Below are positions 18,641 to 28,091 of a stretch of DNA of 45,275 nt, piece by piece. The notes under the pieces were generated by a model. The model was not told the origin of the DNA and searched no databases. It saw only the letters and a list, made by a program, of their open reading frames with translations. This DNA comes from Paracoccaceae bacterium. Lineage in GTDB: Bacteria; Pseudomonadota; Alphaproteobacteria; Rhodobacterales; Rhodobacteraceae. The position numbers were made by a program, and so were the translations under genes. The stretch spans positions 1 to 45,275 of the forward strand of contig JAHDIS010000031.1 in NCBI GenBank assembly GCA_020630695.1, written 5' to 3'. Every line of letters starts with the position of its first letter. The stretch's first letter is position 1.

Positions 18641-19329
18641 GCATCAAGCTTGGCGTTCCCTCCAAGGGCCGATTGATGGAAAAGACGTTCGAATGGTTCG
18701 GATCTCGTGGCGTGGCCCTGTCGCGCACGGGATCAGACCGGGAATACGCTGGCGCGGTCGAAGGGATTGATGGGGTCAGCCTCGTGCTCCTGTCGGCAGG
18801 CGAAATCCCACGCGAACTTGCAGCCGGGCGCATCCATCTGGGTGTAACAGGCACCGATCTGATCCGCGAAAAACTGGTGCGATGGGATCAAAAGGTCGAG
18901 CCATTGGCCGAACTGGGATTTGGGCATGCCGACCTGATCCTCGCCGTGCCTAGTGCCTGGGTCGATGTCGACACCTTGGATGATCTGGATGCTGCGGCCG
19001 CCGCGTTTCGCTCGGTGCATGGGATGCGATTGCGCATCGCAACCAAGTATCACCGACTGGTGCGCGACTATCTACGCGCCGGGGGCGTCGCAGATTACCG
19101 GCTGGTCGACAGTCAGGGCGCGACAGAGGGCACCGTCGCGAACCTGACGGCCGAAGCTGTTGCCGACATCACATCAACGGGTGAAACCCTGCGCGCAAAT
19201 CACCTGAAGGTTTTGACCGACGAGCCGGTTCTGCGCAGTCAGGCAACCTTGTTCCGGTCCCGCGTGGCCGAAGTCTCGGCGCAGGAAGACGAGACCATGG
19301 CTACACTGTGCCGGATGCTGGACCTCTGA
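18637..19329 (+). CDS. hisG: ATP phosphoribosyltransferase catalytic subunit HisG (short form)
   Basis: Catalyses the first step of histidine synthesis, ATP + PRPP to phosphoribosyl-ATP. At 230 residues it is the short form (HisG_S), which lacks the C-terminal regulatory domain and needs HisZ; the overlapping hisZ upstream fits exactly. Landmarks are KLGVPSKGRLMEKT at the N-terminus, GVTGTDLI, and the PRPP loop region with DSQGATEGTVANLTAEAVADITSTGET, shown here by its ends, near residues 157-185. The stop is followed by a hairpin shared with the convergent MOSC gene. Confidence 0.95.
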   Translation: MSIKLGVPSKGRLMEKTFEWFGSRGVALSRTGSDREYAGAVEGIDGVSLVLLSAGEIPRELAAGRIHLGVTGTDLIREKLVRWDQKVEPLAELGFGHADLILAVPSAWVDVDTLDDLDAAAAAFRSVHGMRLRIATKYHRLVRDYLRAGGVADYRLVDSQGATEGTVANLTAEAVADITSTGETLRANHLKVLTDEPVLRSQATLFRSRVAEVSAQEDETMATLCRMLDL

Positions 19330-19332
19330 ACA

Positions 19333-19362
19333 ATCAGCCGCCCGGCTGCCAGGCGGGCTGAT
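19333..19362. terminator. Shared hairpin between hisG and the MOSC gene
   Basis: ATCAGCC and GGCTGAT form a 7-bp outer stem with a further G/C pairing inside. It begins four bases after the hisG stop and includes the MOSC stop codon. No T-run is seen, so it may act as a bidirectional, rather weak terminator or as an RNA-stabilising end. Confidence 0.35.
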
Positions 19363-19918
19363 CAGGGATGTGAAGCCGAAGAGTATCGCCGATTTTCAGC
19401 ATGCCCGGACGTTCGACCCAAGCTGTCACGCCCCGCCGTCCTTTGGCCGCAGATTTGAACCGCGCGCCAAATCCCGGCTTGTCTACTTCGATTTCCCGGC
19501 CGGGCAATACGCAGGGTCTGTTTTCCATGTCGATCACGATGGTGGCCCCATCCGGTGCCTGCAAACGAGACGATGGTGGGACATGGGTGAAATCGGGTAT
19601 CCCCTTTAGCAGAAGACTGACGCCAAGATATCGCGGATCAAGCGAATCCAGCCCCATCTCGGCTGCGATGGCGTCCATCTCTTCGGCGGACAGAACAGAC
19701 AACTGGCGTGCGTTCGCAATCTCAGTGCCGCGCGTGTGCTGCGAGGTGACCCGGGAACACGAAGGCCTTGTCAATCCGGCGTGGCGTTCACCCACAGGGC
19801 CCGCCCAATCCAATTCGAGGCTTTGACACTCTTCCGCTTGCAGGCCATCGCCTTGCTTTGGAACGCAGCCCAGCCAGACAATGGTGGCGTGGAAATCAGT
19901 GGGTTTCAGGGCTGGCAT
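19334..19918 (-). CDS. MOSC domain protein
   Basis: A 194-residue single MOSC domain. MOSC domains occur in molybdenum cofactor sulfurases and in Mo-dependent N-hydroxylamine reductases; small stand-alone ones are thought to carry sulfur or bind molybdenum cofactor. Supporting motifs are GPVGERHAGLTRPSC near 40-54, LDPRYLGVSLLLKG near 93-106, and the conserved cysteine Cys136 in ENRPCVLPG, followed by GFGARFKSAAKGRRGVTAWV. It is convergent with hisG and alone on its strand before the ftsH terminator. A role helping the xanthine dehydrogenase molybdenum centre is possible but unproved, since the genes are 10 kb apart. Confidence 0.87.
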   Translation of the reverse strand: MPALKPTDFHATIVWLGCVPKQGDGLQAEECQSLELDWAGPVGERHAGLTRPSCSRVTSQHTRGTEIANARQLSVLSAEEMDAIAAEMGLDSLDPRYLGVSLLLKGIPDFTHVPPSSRLQAPDGATIVIDMENRPCVLPGREIEVDKPGFGARFKSAAKGRRGVTAWVERPGMLKIGDTLRLHIPDQPAWQPGG

Positions 19919-20000
19919 GATCGGCTCCGGTCAGGGTTGGATTTGGTTTTTCTTGGCGACAACGGATTGCAGAAAAACACCCTCGCTGGCCAAGGTCCAT

Positions 20001-20040
20001 CCACAAAAGAAAATACCCCGGACCAGAGGCCCGGGGTATT
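20001..20040 (-). terminator. Rho-independent terminator of ftsH
   Basis: On the minus strand a 10-bp perfect stem (AATACCCCGG pairing with CCGGGGTATT, loop of nine) is followed by TTCTTTTG. It lies 22 bases after the ftsH stop. This is the clearest terminator of the window and ends the tol-pal/tilS/ftsH strand run. Confidence 0.85.
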
Positions 20041-20061
20041 CGCGTGTCTGGCAGATCGCCT

Positions 20062-21984
20062 TTAGGCGGACGGTTCGGGCTCCATGCCACCGTCATCTGC
20101 GGGCTTTGCCTTGGCCTTGGTTTTCGGAATGGCCGTGATGCTTGGCTTTTTCTCAAGCTCAGCGCTGCCACCGTCACCATCGTCGGAATGCGGTGGTTCA
20201 CCGTTCATCACGCGTTTGATTTCGTCACCTGTCAGGGTTTCATATTCCAAAAGCCCCTGCGCGAGACGTTCCCATTCCGCGTTCTTGTCGGTCAGGATCT
20301 GAAAGGCACGATCATAGGCCTCAGTGATGAAGCGGCGCACTTCGTCTTCGATCAGTTCCTTGGTGTGGGCCGAAACAGACAGGCCAGCGGTGTTGCCCGA
20401 ATAGCCTTCGGCTGCTTCGCGATAGTCGATATTTCCGACCTTGTCGGACATCCCCCACTGCAGAACCATGGCACGTGCAAGTGCGGATGCCTGCTGGATA
20501 TCGCCAGCCGGACCGTTGGACACATTCTCTTCGCCATACTTGATGATTTCGGCCGCCTTGCCCGCCATGGTCATTGCCAGCTTTTCCTCACACTCGGACT
20601 TGTGCCAGTTCAGGCGATCAATCTCGGGCAGGGAAACGACCATACCCAACGCACCGCCGCGCGGAATGATCGTGGCCTTGTAGACCGGATCACACTGCGG
20701 AAGCGCCAGACCAACAACAGCGTGGCCCGCTTCGTGGTAGGCGGTTTTTTCCTTTTGCTCATCGGTCAGGACCATCGACCGGCGCTCAGCGCCCATCATG
20801 ACCTTGTCCTTGGCGCTTTCGAAATCTTCCATCGTGACAAACCTGCGGCCCACACGGGCTGCGCCAAGCGCAGCTTCGTTCACGAGGTTCGCCAGATCAG
20901 CACCGGAGAAGCCGGGCGTGCCGCGTGCGATGATCCGCAGATCCACATCGGGGCCAAGCGGCGTCTTGCGCGCATGAACACCAAGGATCTTCTCACGGCC
21001 TTTGATATCAGGATTTCCAACCGTCACCTGACGGTCGAAACGGCCCGGCCGCAACAGCGCTGGGTCCAGAACATCGCGGCGGTTTGTGGCTGCGATGATG
21101 ATAACACCCTCGTTGGCCTCAAAGCCGTCCATTTCAACCAGCAACTGGTTCAACGTCTGTTCACGTTCGTCGTTGCCGCCGCCATAGCCTTGACCACGGG
21201 CCCGGCCCACAGCGTCGATTTCATCGATAAAGACGATGCAAGGGGCGTTCTTCTTGGCCTGCTCGAACATGTCGCGCACACGGGATGCCCCAACGCCCAC
21301 AAACATTTCCACAAAGTCAGAACCAGAAATGGTGAAGAAAGGCACGCCAGCTTCGCCTGCGACAGAGCGTGCAAGCAGCGTTTTACCGGTGCCCGGAGGA
21401 CCCACAAGCAGAGCGCCTTTTGGGATCTTGCCGCCCAGACGGCTGAACTTCTGCGGGTTGCGCAGGAATTCCACGATCTCTTCAAGCTCTTCCTTGGCCT
21501 CGTCGATGCCTGCCACGTCATCAAAGGTGACGCGTCCATGCTTTTCGGTCAGCAACTTGGCCTTGGACTTTCCAAAGCCCATGGCCCCACCTTTGCCGCC
21601 GCCCTGCATACGGTTCATGAAGTAGATCCAAACCCCGATCAGCAGCAGGAAGGGCAAGAGCGACAACAAGAAGGACTGGAAGCCCGACTGTTCTTGTTGC
21701 TCGGCCCGGACCGGCACGTTGTTGTCGATCAGCAAATTGGTGATTTCGGCGTCTTCGGGTTTGATGACCACAAAGTCCTGCCCACCGTTGGTGCGGTAGC
21801 GGACTTTTTCGCCGTCGATCACAGCCGAGGCGACTTGCTTGTCCTCAACTGCGCGCACGAATTCCGAATAGCTAGCCGCTTCGGCGTTCTGAACACTGCC
21901 ACTACCGTCCGAGAACAGGTTGAAGAGTGACAAGATCAGAAGAAACAGGACGACCCAGAAGGCGATATTACGAGCGTTGCCCAA
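20062..21984 (-). CDS. ftsH: ATP-dependent zinc metalloprotease FtsH
   Basis: Membrane-bound AAA+ protease that degrades misassembled membrane proteins and regulators. The 640 residues show two spans (about 8-24 and 104-123) flanking a periplasmic domain, Walker A GPPGTGKT at 195-202, Walker [10 protein letters not shown], the SRH region [18 protein letters not shown], and the zinc site HEAGH at 417-421. The C-terminal tail is Lys/Pro/Glu-rich. The start codon is TTG with AAGGAG seven bases upstream, so translation start is well placed despite the rare codon. It follows tilS on the same strand after 90 bases, an order common in alphaproteobacteria, and ends in a strong terminator. Confidence 0.97.
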   Translation of the reverse strand: MGNARNIAFWVVLFLLILSLFNLFSDGSGSVQNAEAASYSEFVRAVEDKQVASAVIDGEKVRYRTNGGQDFVVIKPEDAEITNLLIDNNVPVRAEQQEQSGFQSFLLSLLPFLLLIGVWIYFMNRMQGGGKGGAMGFGKSKAKLLTEKHGRVTFDDVAGIDEAKEELEEIVEFLRNPQKFSRLGGKIPKGALLVGPPGTGKTLLARSVAGEAGVPFFTISGSDFVEMFVGVGASRVRDMFEQAKKNAPCIVFIDEIDAVGRARGQGYGGGNDEREQTLNQLLVEMDGFEANEGVIIIAATNRRDVLDPALLRPGRFDRQVTVGNPDIKGREKILGVHARKTPLGPDVDLRIIARGTPGFSGADLANLVNEAALGAARVGRRFVTMEDFESAKDKVMMGAERRSMVLTDEQKEKTAYHEAGHAVVGLALPQCDPVYKATIIPRGGALGMVVSLPEIDRLNWHKSECEEKLAMTMAGKAAEIIKYGEENVSNGPAGDIQQASALARAMVLQWGMSDKVGNIDYREAAEGYSGNTAGLSVSAHTKELIEDEVRRFITEAYDRAFQILTDKNAEWERLAQGLLEYETLTGDEIKRVMNGEPPHSDDGDGGSAELEKKPSITAIPKTKAKAKPADDGGMEPEPSA

Positions 21985-22074
21985 GGGAAAACTCCTTTGA
22001 ATGGGTGAAAAGCGCGGGAGTGGCGCTGTTGGCAGTTAACATAGACAGTCCCGAGCGTGGTTCAATGCGAAACG

Positions 22075-23454
22075 CTACGATTGGCCTGACAGAAAAGCCT
22101 TAAAACTGAACAATTCGCGGCCCATTGGCCAAAGTGATGCTGTGAACCCACTCCCGACGCCCAATGCATCGCAGGCCATTACCTGATCATCCTGCCAAAT
22201 TGCGGGAAGGCTGCGGGCGGCGTGAAAGGGTGGCGCGGTCGTAGGCTTTTCCTTGATCTGCGCCCAGCCGTCTTCGCCCAAGGCGCGCACCGATGCACCG
22301 CGCAGCGCACTGTCAAAAACGCGCCAGCGACCATCCCAAAGCGAACCATCCCCCACTTCGGTCGTCAGATCACGCACGGCCGCATATTCACGCCAGACGC
22401 GGATCACATCGCGCTCGGCCCGTGCCTCGCAGCCATGCAGAGTACCGCCGCCGCCTGCCAGAACTCGGTCCAACAGGTCCTCCAAGGGATCGAACCTTGG
22501 CCTGTATTCGGCGCTGGAAACAAATTGCAGCGCGCCGGCCAGAAGGCGTAGCTGCGTGTCGCGTTCCACCGTTTCGAATGTCGCACGGTCCCAGAGGATG
22601 TCCCCGGTCAAAGCTGAGGTCTGCCCCAGATCGGCCACCAGCGTTTTGTGCACATCTATGGCCCTTGCACGCAACGCGGCAGAGGCACGCTCCATGTGTT
22701 GCGCAGTAGAGATGAGGTTCTCAATATCCCAGTCACCGCCCTGCAAGAACTGACGCACGCGACTGCGCGCATAGCGTGGGTCTTCGTTGGTTGGGTCTTC
22801 GACCCAGCGCCCTTTGAGGGTCTTCAAATAATGACGCAGCTCGTCTCGGCGCATCCCGAGACAAGGTCGCAGGATGTGAAAACTGCCGGGCCGTGTCAGA
22901 ACGCCTTTGGCCGGGTTCCCTTGGGGCGGCAACGGGCCGGTGATATCCGCTGCTGGAACTGCAGATCGCACGCCGGTCATCCGCACCGTTCGCGCCTCTG
23001 CCATCGCCGAAAGCCCGTCTACACCCGAGCCTCGCATCAGACGCATCACAAAGGTTTCCGCCACATCGTCCGCAGTATGCGCCATCAGCACATGGCACAG
23101 CACCCCGCGCCAGCGATCAATCAGATCCAAGCGCGCGCGCCGGGCAGCATCCATGACATTGCCCTGCCCGTCCCAGTGCCAACGCAGTGTCGTGTGCGGC
23201 CAGCCGAGTGCCTTGCATTCGTCAGCGACCATTTGCGCCTCGGCTGCACTGCCAGCGCGAAGCCCGTGGTCGATCGTCACGACGTGCAACCGCACGCCCC
23301 AGCGATGGCTCCAGTTATGGGCGAGGGTCAGCATTGCCATGCTGTCGCCCCCACCGGATACGGCCAAGGCAATATCGGTCGGGAAATCAGGGCCAAGCAA
23401 TTGGCCCATCGCTTCGGCAAATCTGGAATCGAGGCTCATGTCATGAACGAGCAT
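22075..23454 (-). CDS. tilS: tRNA(Ile)-lysidine synthase TilS
   Basis: Converts C34 of the CAU-anticodon tRNA-Ile to lysidine, needed to read AUA codons. The PP-loop ATP-binding motif SGGGDSMAML lies near residues 34-43, followed by the family GVRLHVVTIDHGLR and HTADDVAETFVMRLMRGSGVDGL. The C-terminal half is the less conserved tRNA-binding part. The chain is 459 residues from the first ATG; Met6 (MSLDSRFAEA, start at 23439) is an equally plausible start, and neither has a strong ribosome site. It lies between cpoB and ftsH on the same strand. Confidence 0.93.
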   Translation of the reverse strand: MLVHDMSLDSRFAEAMGQLLGPDFPTDIALAVSGGGDSMAMLTLAHNWSHRWGVRLHVVTIDHGLRAGSAAEAQMVADECKALGWPHTTLRWHWDGQGNVMDAARRARLDLIDRWRGVLCHVLMAHTADDVAETFVMRLMRGSGVDGLSAMAEARTVRMTGVRSAVPAADITGPLPPQGNPAKGVLTRPGSFHILRPCLGMRRDELRHYLKTLKGRWVEDPTNEDPRYARSRVRQFLQGGDWDIENLISTAQHMERASAALRARAIDVHKTLVADLGQTSALTGDILWDRATFETVERDTQLRLLAGALQFVSSAEYRPRFDPLEDLLDRVLAGGGGTLHGCEARAERDVIRVWREYAAVRDLTTEVGDGSLWDGRWRVFDSALRGASVRALGEDGWAQIKEKPTTAPPFHAARSLPAIWQDDQVMACDALGVGSGFTASLWPMGRELFSFKAFLSGQS

Positions 23455-23488
23455 GTTTCACAGCCTGGGTGCAACCATGTCTGGTGCG

Positions 23489-24328
23489 TCAAGAGCAACC
23501 AAGTTCGGCGCGGCTGGTTTGAGCGCGACTGGCAAAGTCCGATTGCGGATAGCGACCACCGACTTCTGACAACGTCACACAAGCCTCGGGCACACTGCCC
23601 AGCGCCGCAAGTGACAGGCCCAACCGCCAGAGCGTTTCAGGCGCGACACGCGCCTCAGGGTATCCAGAATAGGCCTGCAAATAACGCCGGGCCGCCTCCC
23701 GGGTGTCGCCAGCGCCTTCCAATGCGCGCCCTTCGCCCAGCAAGGCTGCGGCATCCAGTGGGCCTTGCGGGTAAATCTCACGAAACTGCGCGAACATGCG
23801 CGCCGCTGCCTGGAAATCACCATCATCCAAGGCTTGCTGTGCCGCGCGGAAATCTGCCTCTTCGCTGATGGCCAGTTCACCGCCTTCAGATGGCAGGGCG
23901 TCCGTCGCAGCGGGCGCTGCGGCAGCGGCCTGCACCGGGGCCGGAACCGCATCCCCGCCCAATCGCGGCGTGTCGCCGAGGCTGCCGATATCGCAACCCG
24001 GTTCCAATTCACAAAGGCGGAACTCAAGATCGCCAACGCGATTTGTTCCGTCCCGCACCACCTGATTGATGCGGAACTCCAGTTCTTCGGTTTTTGCGGT
24101 GATGCGCTGCAGTTCCGCTTCGATCACATTGACCCGATCCAGCATGGCGCCACCGGTTTGCACCGAACTTGCGCCCGTCGTGCTGAGTTCGGTCCGCAGC
24201 CTTTGCAATTCGGCAAACAGGATCGAAAGGTCCTGCCGAATATCGGCGAGCGTCTCGGATTGTTGCGCCGGGGCCATGCCGCCGGCGCTCAGCCCCAGAA
24301 CCAGTGCGAAGACAAAGCGCATCATCAT
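23489..24328 (-). CDS. cpoB: Cell division coordinator CpoB (YbgF), Tol-Pal system
   Basis: CpoB is a periplasmic protein linking the Tol-Pal machine with septal peptidoglycan synthesis in E. coli. The 279-residue chain has a signal peptide ending near APAQ, an N-terminal coiled coil (IRQDLSILFAELQRLRTEL and later IEAELQRITAKTEELEFRINQ), a flexible Ala/Pro-rich middle, and three C-terminal TPR units from about residue 155 (AQQALDDGDFQAAARMFAQF, ALLGEGRALEGAGDTREA, PETLWRLGLSLAALGSVPEA). Three ATG codons stand in a row; the AAGG site is better spaced for the second or third (start 24322). It follows pal by four bases. Confidence 0.93.
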   Translation of the reverse strand: MMMRFVFALVLGLSAGGMAPAQQSETLADIRQDLSILFAELQRLRTELSTTGASSVQTGGAMLDRVNVIEAELQRITAKTEELEFRINQVVRDGTNRVGDLEFRLCELEPGCDIGSLGDTPRLGGDAVPAPVQAAAAAPAATDALPSEGGELAISEEADFRAAQQALDDGDFQAAARMFAQFREIYPQGPLDAAALLGEGRALEGAGDTREAARRYLQAYSGYPEARVAPETLWRLGLSLAALGSVPEACVTLSEVGGRYPQSDFASRAQTSRAELGCS

Positions 24329-24332
24329 GACC

Positions 24333-24863
24333 TTAGCCAGTCAAGCCGCTGCCGGCGCTGATAATCGTAACAGCGCGACGGTTCTTGGCGTAGCACGCCT
24401 CTTCCGAACAAATCTCGATCGGGCGCTCTTTGCCGTAGCTGACAAACTTCAGGCGGTTTGCCGGAACGCCCCGTGACACGAGATATTCCATGACGGCGTT
24501 TGCCCGGCGTGCACCCAGTGCGAGGTTGTATTCGCGTGTGCCCTGCTCGTCGGCATGGCCTTCGATCACGGCCAGGTAGTCAGAGTTGACCAGCAGCCAT
24601 TGGGCCTGACCGTCCAGAGTGGTCCGGCCTTCGGCGGTCAGGGTTGACTGATCGACGGCAAACAGCACGCGATCGCCGACGGCCTGCTGAAAATAAGCCA
24701 CCGAGGTCGGATCATTGACGCTGCCCGGAATGATCGCGTTCTGGTCACGCGCCGCGGTGTCGATGCCGGCACCTGCATCCGCGTCGCCAAACCGATTTGG
24801 ATTGGTACAGGCCGACGCGCCCAGCGCGGCAACCAAAAGAATAGCCTTGGTGAAAGTGTTCAT
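24333..24863 (-). CDS. pal: Peptidoglycan-associated lipoprotein Pal
   Basis: Outer-membrane lipoprotein that anchors the membrane to peptidoglycan and binds TolB. The 176-residue chain has a lipobox ending at Cys19 (GASAC) and a C-terminal OmpA-like domain. Peptidoglycan-binding residues are visible in VIEGHADEQGTREYNLALG and RRANAV, with the conserved aspartate (HADE) and arginines. The closing KNRRAVTII is typical. It sits between tolB and cpoB in the standard order. A palindrome with a -10-like loop lies 22 bases upstream of its start, which may give it a promoter of its own. Confidence 0.96.
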   Translation of the reverse strand: MNTFTKAILLVAALGASACTNPNRFGDADAGAGIDTAARDQNAIIPGSVNDPTSVAYFQQAVGDRVLFAVDQSTLTAEGRTTLDGQAQWLLVNSDYLAVIEGHADEQGTREYNLALGARRANAVMEYLVSRGVPANRLKFVSYGKERPIEICSEEACYAKNRRAVTIISAGSGLTG

Positions 24864-24884
24864 ATCACTGTCCTGCTCTGATTT

Positions 24885-24906
24885 TGCGCCAGTCTAGCAT
24901 GGCGCA
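24885..24906 (-). promoter_or_regulatory. Inverted repeat upstream of pal
   Basis: TGCGCCA, eight bases, TGGCGCA: a perfect 7-bp stem in the 84-base tolB-pal gap. Read on the minus strand, the loop holds TAGAC, a possible -10 box (TAGACT), and AAAATC follows the stem. It resembles the repeat at 14586-14612, which also has GCGCCA-type arms around TAGA. Promoter plus operator, or an intercistronic RNA hairpin, are both possible. Confidence 0.35.
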
Positions 24907-24947
24907 GTCGTTATGGGAATCGGGGGCCGCGAAAGCGTGATGGCCTG

Positions 24948-26273
24948 TCATTGCAGCGGTCCCCAGCTTGGATCGGACGCGCCTGCCGGGGTGCGAACCC
25001 GCTTGAGGTTACGTCCGGAGATATCGACCGAGTACAAAGCGGAGGCCCCCTGCGCGCCCTGGGTTTCACGTGCAAACATGATCACGCGGCCATTGGGGGC
25101 CCAAGTCGGGCCTTCATCGAGGAAGGAAGCGGTCAAAAGCCGCTCTTCGGACCCATCGGTCCGCATCACGCCGATATGGAACCGCCCGGCGTTCTGCTTG
25201 GTAAAAGCGATCAGATCGCCACGCGGCGACCAGACCGGCGTGCCGTAGCGACCCTGACCAAAACTGATGCGTGTCGCTTCGCCGCCAGCCGCCGACATGA
25301 TGTACAGCTGCTGCGTGCCCGACCGATCGGATTCAAAGACGATCCTGCTGCCATCGGGCGAGTAGCTGGGCGCTGTCTCAATGGAAGGACTGGATGTCAG
25401 GCGCCGGGTCGCACCGGTTGCGATATCCATGGCCCAGATGTCCGTGTTCGATCCTTGGGTCAGGGAATAGATCACGGTGCGGGCGTCTGGCGAAAACCGC
25501 GGTGCAAAGCTCATGACGCCATCGCCGGACTGCAGGATGCGGCTCTGGACGTCGCCCACCGTCAGAACATGTACCCGCGGAAAGCCTGTTTCATAGCTGG
25601 TGTAGAGAACACGATCACCGTTCGGCGAAAATCGCGGTGCCAGAACAATGCTTTGATCCGAGGTCAGATACTGCACGTTCGCACCGTCATAATCCATGAT
25701 GCCTAGGCGCTTGGCCCGTTCATTCTTGGGTCCGGTCTCAGAGACAAAGACCACACGGCTATCGAAATAAGGGCTTTCGCCGGTCAGGCGTGCATAGACC
25801 TGATCGGCCACTTTATGAGCCAGCCGGCGCCATCCATCCGCCGTTGAAGCAAACTGCATCCCCTGCCCCAGCTCTTGCCCGGCAAAGACATCCCAGACGC
25901 GGAACTTGACCACCACTCGTCCACTGCCATCGGTGCTCACCGCGCCGGTAATCAGGGCCTGCGCGTTGATGGCCTTCCAATCGGCGAAGGCCACCGGCGC
26001 TGCAAAACTCGTGACCGAAGAGATATGCGCATCGCGCGGAACTTCGCGGAACAACCCTGTTCCGGTCAAATCCTCGGCTACGACCCGGCTGACCTGATCG
26101 GCGTATTGCTGGGCCTCTGGCGTTTCGGCAACGAAACTGGGCACCGCATAGGGCATCGGTTCAACGACGCCTTCGGTGATTTCAATCCGCAAAGGCCCGC
26201 TTTGCGCCAAGGTGATGGCTGGGCTTAGCAGCATGGCTGCAGCCAGCATCAATGACACGACAATCCTGTTCAT
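24948..26273 (-). CDS. tolB: Tol-Pal system protein TolB
   Basis: Periplasmic beta-propeller protein that bridges Pal and the TolA-TolQ-TolR motor. The ATG giving [24 protein letters not shown] has a GAAGGAGGG site and starts a clean signal peptide; the longer reading to 26459 runs into tolA. The 441-residue protein has the N-terminal domain ([20 protein letters not shown]) and then propeller repeats with the recurring pattern FSPDG / WSPRGD ([51 protein letters not shown]). Lengths and order are normal. It lies 134 bases downstream of tolA. Confidence 0.97.
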   Translation of the reverse strand: MNRIVVSLMLAAAMLLSPAITLAQSGPLRIEITEGVVEPMPYAVPSFVAETPEAQQYADQVSRVVAEDLTGTGLFREVPRDAHISSVTSFAAPVAFADWKAINAQALITGAVSTDGSGRVVVKFRVWDVFAGQELGQGMQFASTADGWRRLAHKVADQVYARLTGESPYFDSRVVFVSETGPKNERAKRLGIMDYDGANVQYLTSDQSIVLAPRFSPNGDRVLYTSYETGFPRVHVLTVGDVQSRILQSGDGVMSFAPRFSPDARTVIYSLTQGSNTDIWAMDIATGATRRLTSSPSIETAPSYSPDGSRIVFESDRSGTQQLYIMSAAGGEATRISFGQGRYGTPVWSPRGDLIAFTKQNAGRFHIGVMRTDGSEERLLTASFLDEGPTWAPNGRVIMFARETQGAQGASALYSVDISGRNLKRVRTPAGASDPSWGPLQ

Positions 26274-26307
26274 CCTGTCCCTCCTTCGGGGATCTGCTCT
26301 TTTGACG

Positions 26308-26326
26308 GGCAGGTCTTTCGCCTGCC
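26308..26326 (-). promoter_or_regulatory. Hairpin in the tolA-tolB spacer
   Basis: GGCAGG, seven bases, CCTGCC lies in the 134-base gap between tolA and tolB, 35 bases upstream of the tolB ATG. On the minus strand no U-run follows, so it is probably a processing or partial-termination hairpin, not a full terminator. Confidence 0.25.
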
Positions 26327-26407
26327 TTTGTGCACCATAACGCGGAACAAACACGCGCGAAACTTTACCATCACCGTCAAGCGGCGGGGATTTGCCAACG
26401 CTCTGCA

Positions 26408-27643
26408 TCAACGCAAACGCATATCTGCAGGGTTGAACGTCATCTCGATCGACTTCCACTGTTCATACTTTTCTTCGGGCAGGTCGAACCGATCCTGACA
26501 GCGCAGCACCGCGCGGCGGGCCGACTGAAAGGCCGATTGCACCGCCGGGCCTGCTCCACCAGAACTGTCGATCATGCGCAGGCTGGATGCCACCACGGAG
26601 CCATCGCGCTCCATGTCGAAACCCAAGACAACGGTTACGTTTGCGGCCTGACTGCCCACATCGACAACCCAACACTGCTGCACGGCAAAGCGCAGACCTT
26701 CGCGTTCGCCCCGTGTTAGCGGCGGCCCACTGTCGCTGGCAGGTGCCGCGTCAGCGCCTCCGAGCGCGGCGGCCAAAGCCGCTTCGACGTCTTCCGCGAC
26801 CGATGGTTGGGCCGGAGCGGCCTGCGCCTCGTCCCGGTTTTGCTGGTCGGCGCGTGCTGCATCAACAACACGCTGCGGACGCAACTGCGGACGCAAAGAC
26901 CGGCTGGGCGCTGCAGCGGCGGGCTGTTCGGCTTCGGTGACGATCTCGGTAGCGGCCTCTTCGGGTGCCGTTTGCTCTTGTTCCGCCTCGGCCACATCCG
27001 GGGCTTCGGCCTGATCATCAGCGGCCTGCTGCACTGTGTCATCAACGGTTGCGTCATCGGGTGGCGCCACCACAGGTTCAGGGGCCACGCGCGGCGCAGG
27101 GCGTGGTTTTGGACGCAAAGACGTAACAGGCGCCAAGGGATCAGAGGGGGCCGGTTCAACCTCTGGCTGCTCGGGTGCCGGATCGACTGGTTGCGGTGTT
27201 GGCAGAACCTGCGGCAATGGCTGCGGCTCTGGTGCTGGCTGCGGGTCGGGCAATGGATCAGGCAGCGGTGCCGGCTCTGGCAATGGCACAGGCTCTGGCG
27301 GGGCTGGCTCGGGCTCGGGCGCAGGTTCAGGCTCTGGGGCAACAGGCGGTTGTTCAGGCTCCGGGGGCGGGTCGGGTTGAACAGGTGCAGGTTCCGGCGC
27401 CGGTGCCGGAGCTGGATTTTCGGCTGGATTTTCGGCTGGGGCCTGAGGTTGCGTCAGGGCTGCAAACTCGGCTTCTGACAATACAGTCACGTCTGCGACC
27501 TGCATTTCCGGCGGATCAGCCCGAAATACATTGCCGAGCAACATGCCAAGGATCAAAAGTCCATGCGCTCCGAAGGATATGGATATTCCCTTGGACAAGG
27601 CCCGCGCCTCAGTTCCCCTGCCCGTCGAACGCCGGGCCACCAA
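26408..27643 (-). CDS. tolA: Tol-Pal system energy-transducing protein TolA
   Basis: TolA spans from the inner membrane to the outer envelope and transmits TolQR motion to Pal/TolB. There is one N-terminal span ([19 protein letters not shown]), a long central segment, and a C-terminal globular domain with [20 protein letters not shown] and [18 protein letters not shown]. The central segment is Pro/Glu/Gln/Ala-rich (many PEPAP and PQPAPEPQ repeats), not the Ala/Lys-rich helix of E. coli, giving an extended rod. The first ATG gives 411 residues and overlaps tolR by 35 bases. A TTG at 27598 (start MSKGISIS, GAGGCG upstream, 396 residues) gives a more typical N-terminus and may be the true start. 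Confidence 0.92.
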   Translation of the reverse strand: MVARRSTGRGTEARALSKGISISFGAHGLLILGMLLGNVFRADPPEMQVADVTVLSEAEFAALTQPQAPAENPAENPAPAPAPEPAPVQPDPPPEPEQPPVAPEPEPAPEPEPAPPEPVPLPEPAPLPDPLPDPQPAPEPQPLPQVLPTPQPVDPAPEQPEVEPAPSDPLAPVTSLRPKPRPAPRVAPEPVVAPPDDATVDDTVQQAADDQAEAPDVAEAEQEQTAPEEAATEIVTEAEQPAAAAPSRSLRPQLRPQRVVDAARADQQNRDEAQAAPAQPSVAEDVEAALAAALGGADAAPASDSGPPLTRGEREGLRFAVQQCWVVDVGSQAANVTVVLGFDMERDGSVVASSLRMIDSSGGAGPAVQSAFQSARRAVLRCQDRFDLPEEKYEQWKSIEMTFNPADMRLR

Positions 27644-28088
27644 TATCCGTCACCAATCCAATCGAGGAAAAGCCACCCGCATTCAACGCGCCCATGATCT
27701 GCGCGACTTGTTCGTAAGGCACAGTGCCATCGGCACGCAGGAACACCCGGTCGTCCGCACGTTCCGCCGCGATGGCCTGTAGGCGCGGCACCAAGTCCTC
27801 GCGTGCGATCGGCGTTGTTTGCAGCGTGACTGTTCCGTCCGCGCCCAAAGTTACTGTGAGCGGCTCTTCGGTTTCCGAAGGCAAGGCCTGCGCCGCGGTT
27901 TTGGGCAATTCGACTGGAACACCCACCGTCAGCATCGGTGCAGCCACCATGAAGATGATCAGCAACACCAGCATGACGTCCACAAAGGGAGTGACGTTGA
28001 TTTCCGACATGGGCTGTCCGCCGCTGCGCCGTGACCGACGCCTGCGGCTTCCGCCAGAGCCGCCAGATTTGGTAACACCTGCTCCCAT
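27609..28088 (-). CDS. tolR: Tol-Pal system protein TolR
   Basis: ExbD-like subunit of the proton-driven TolQR motor. The 159-residue chain has a Ser/Gly/Arg-rich cytoplasmic N-terminus, then MSEINVTPFVDVMLVLLIIFMVAAP, whose aspartate in the membrane segment (FVDVMLVLL) is the proton-carrying residue of this family. A periplasmic domain follows. The N-terminal basic stretch (RRRRSRRSGGQP) is longer than in E. coli. It lies three bases after tolQ. Confidence 0.95.
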   Translation of the reverse strand: MGAGVTKSGGSGGSRRRRSRRSGGQPMSEINVTPFVDVMLVLLIIFMVAAPMLTVGVPVELPKTAAQALPSETEEPLTVTLGADGTVTLQTTPIAREDLVPRLQAIAAERADDRVFLRADGTVPYEQVAQIMGALNAGGFSSIGLVTDIGGPAFDGQGN

Positions 28089-28091
28089 GGA

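Noticed and set aside
20044-21930. A 628-codon plus-strand open frame
   Set aside because: It is exactly antisense to ftsH, whose motifs are complete. Long antisense frames are expected in G/C-rich genes, and the predicted protein has no family motif.
27036-27478. Gly/Ser-rich plus-strand frames opposite tolA
   Set aside because: They are the antisense image of the Pro/Glu-rich repeat region of tolA.
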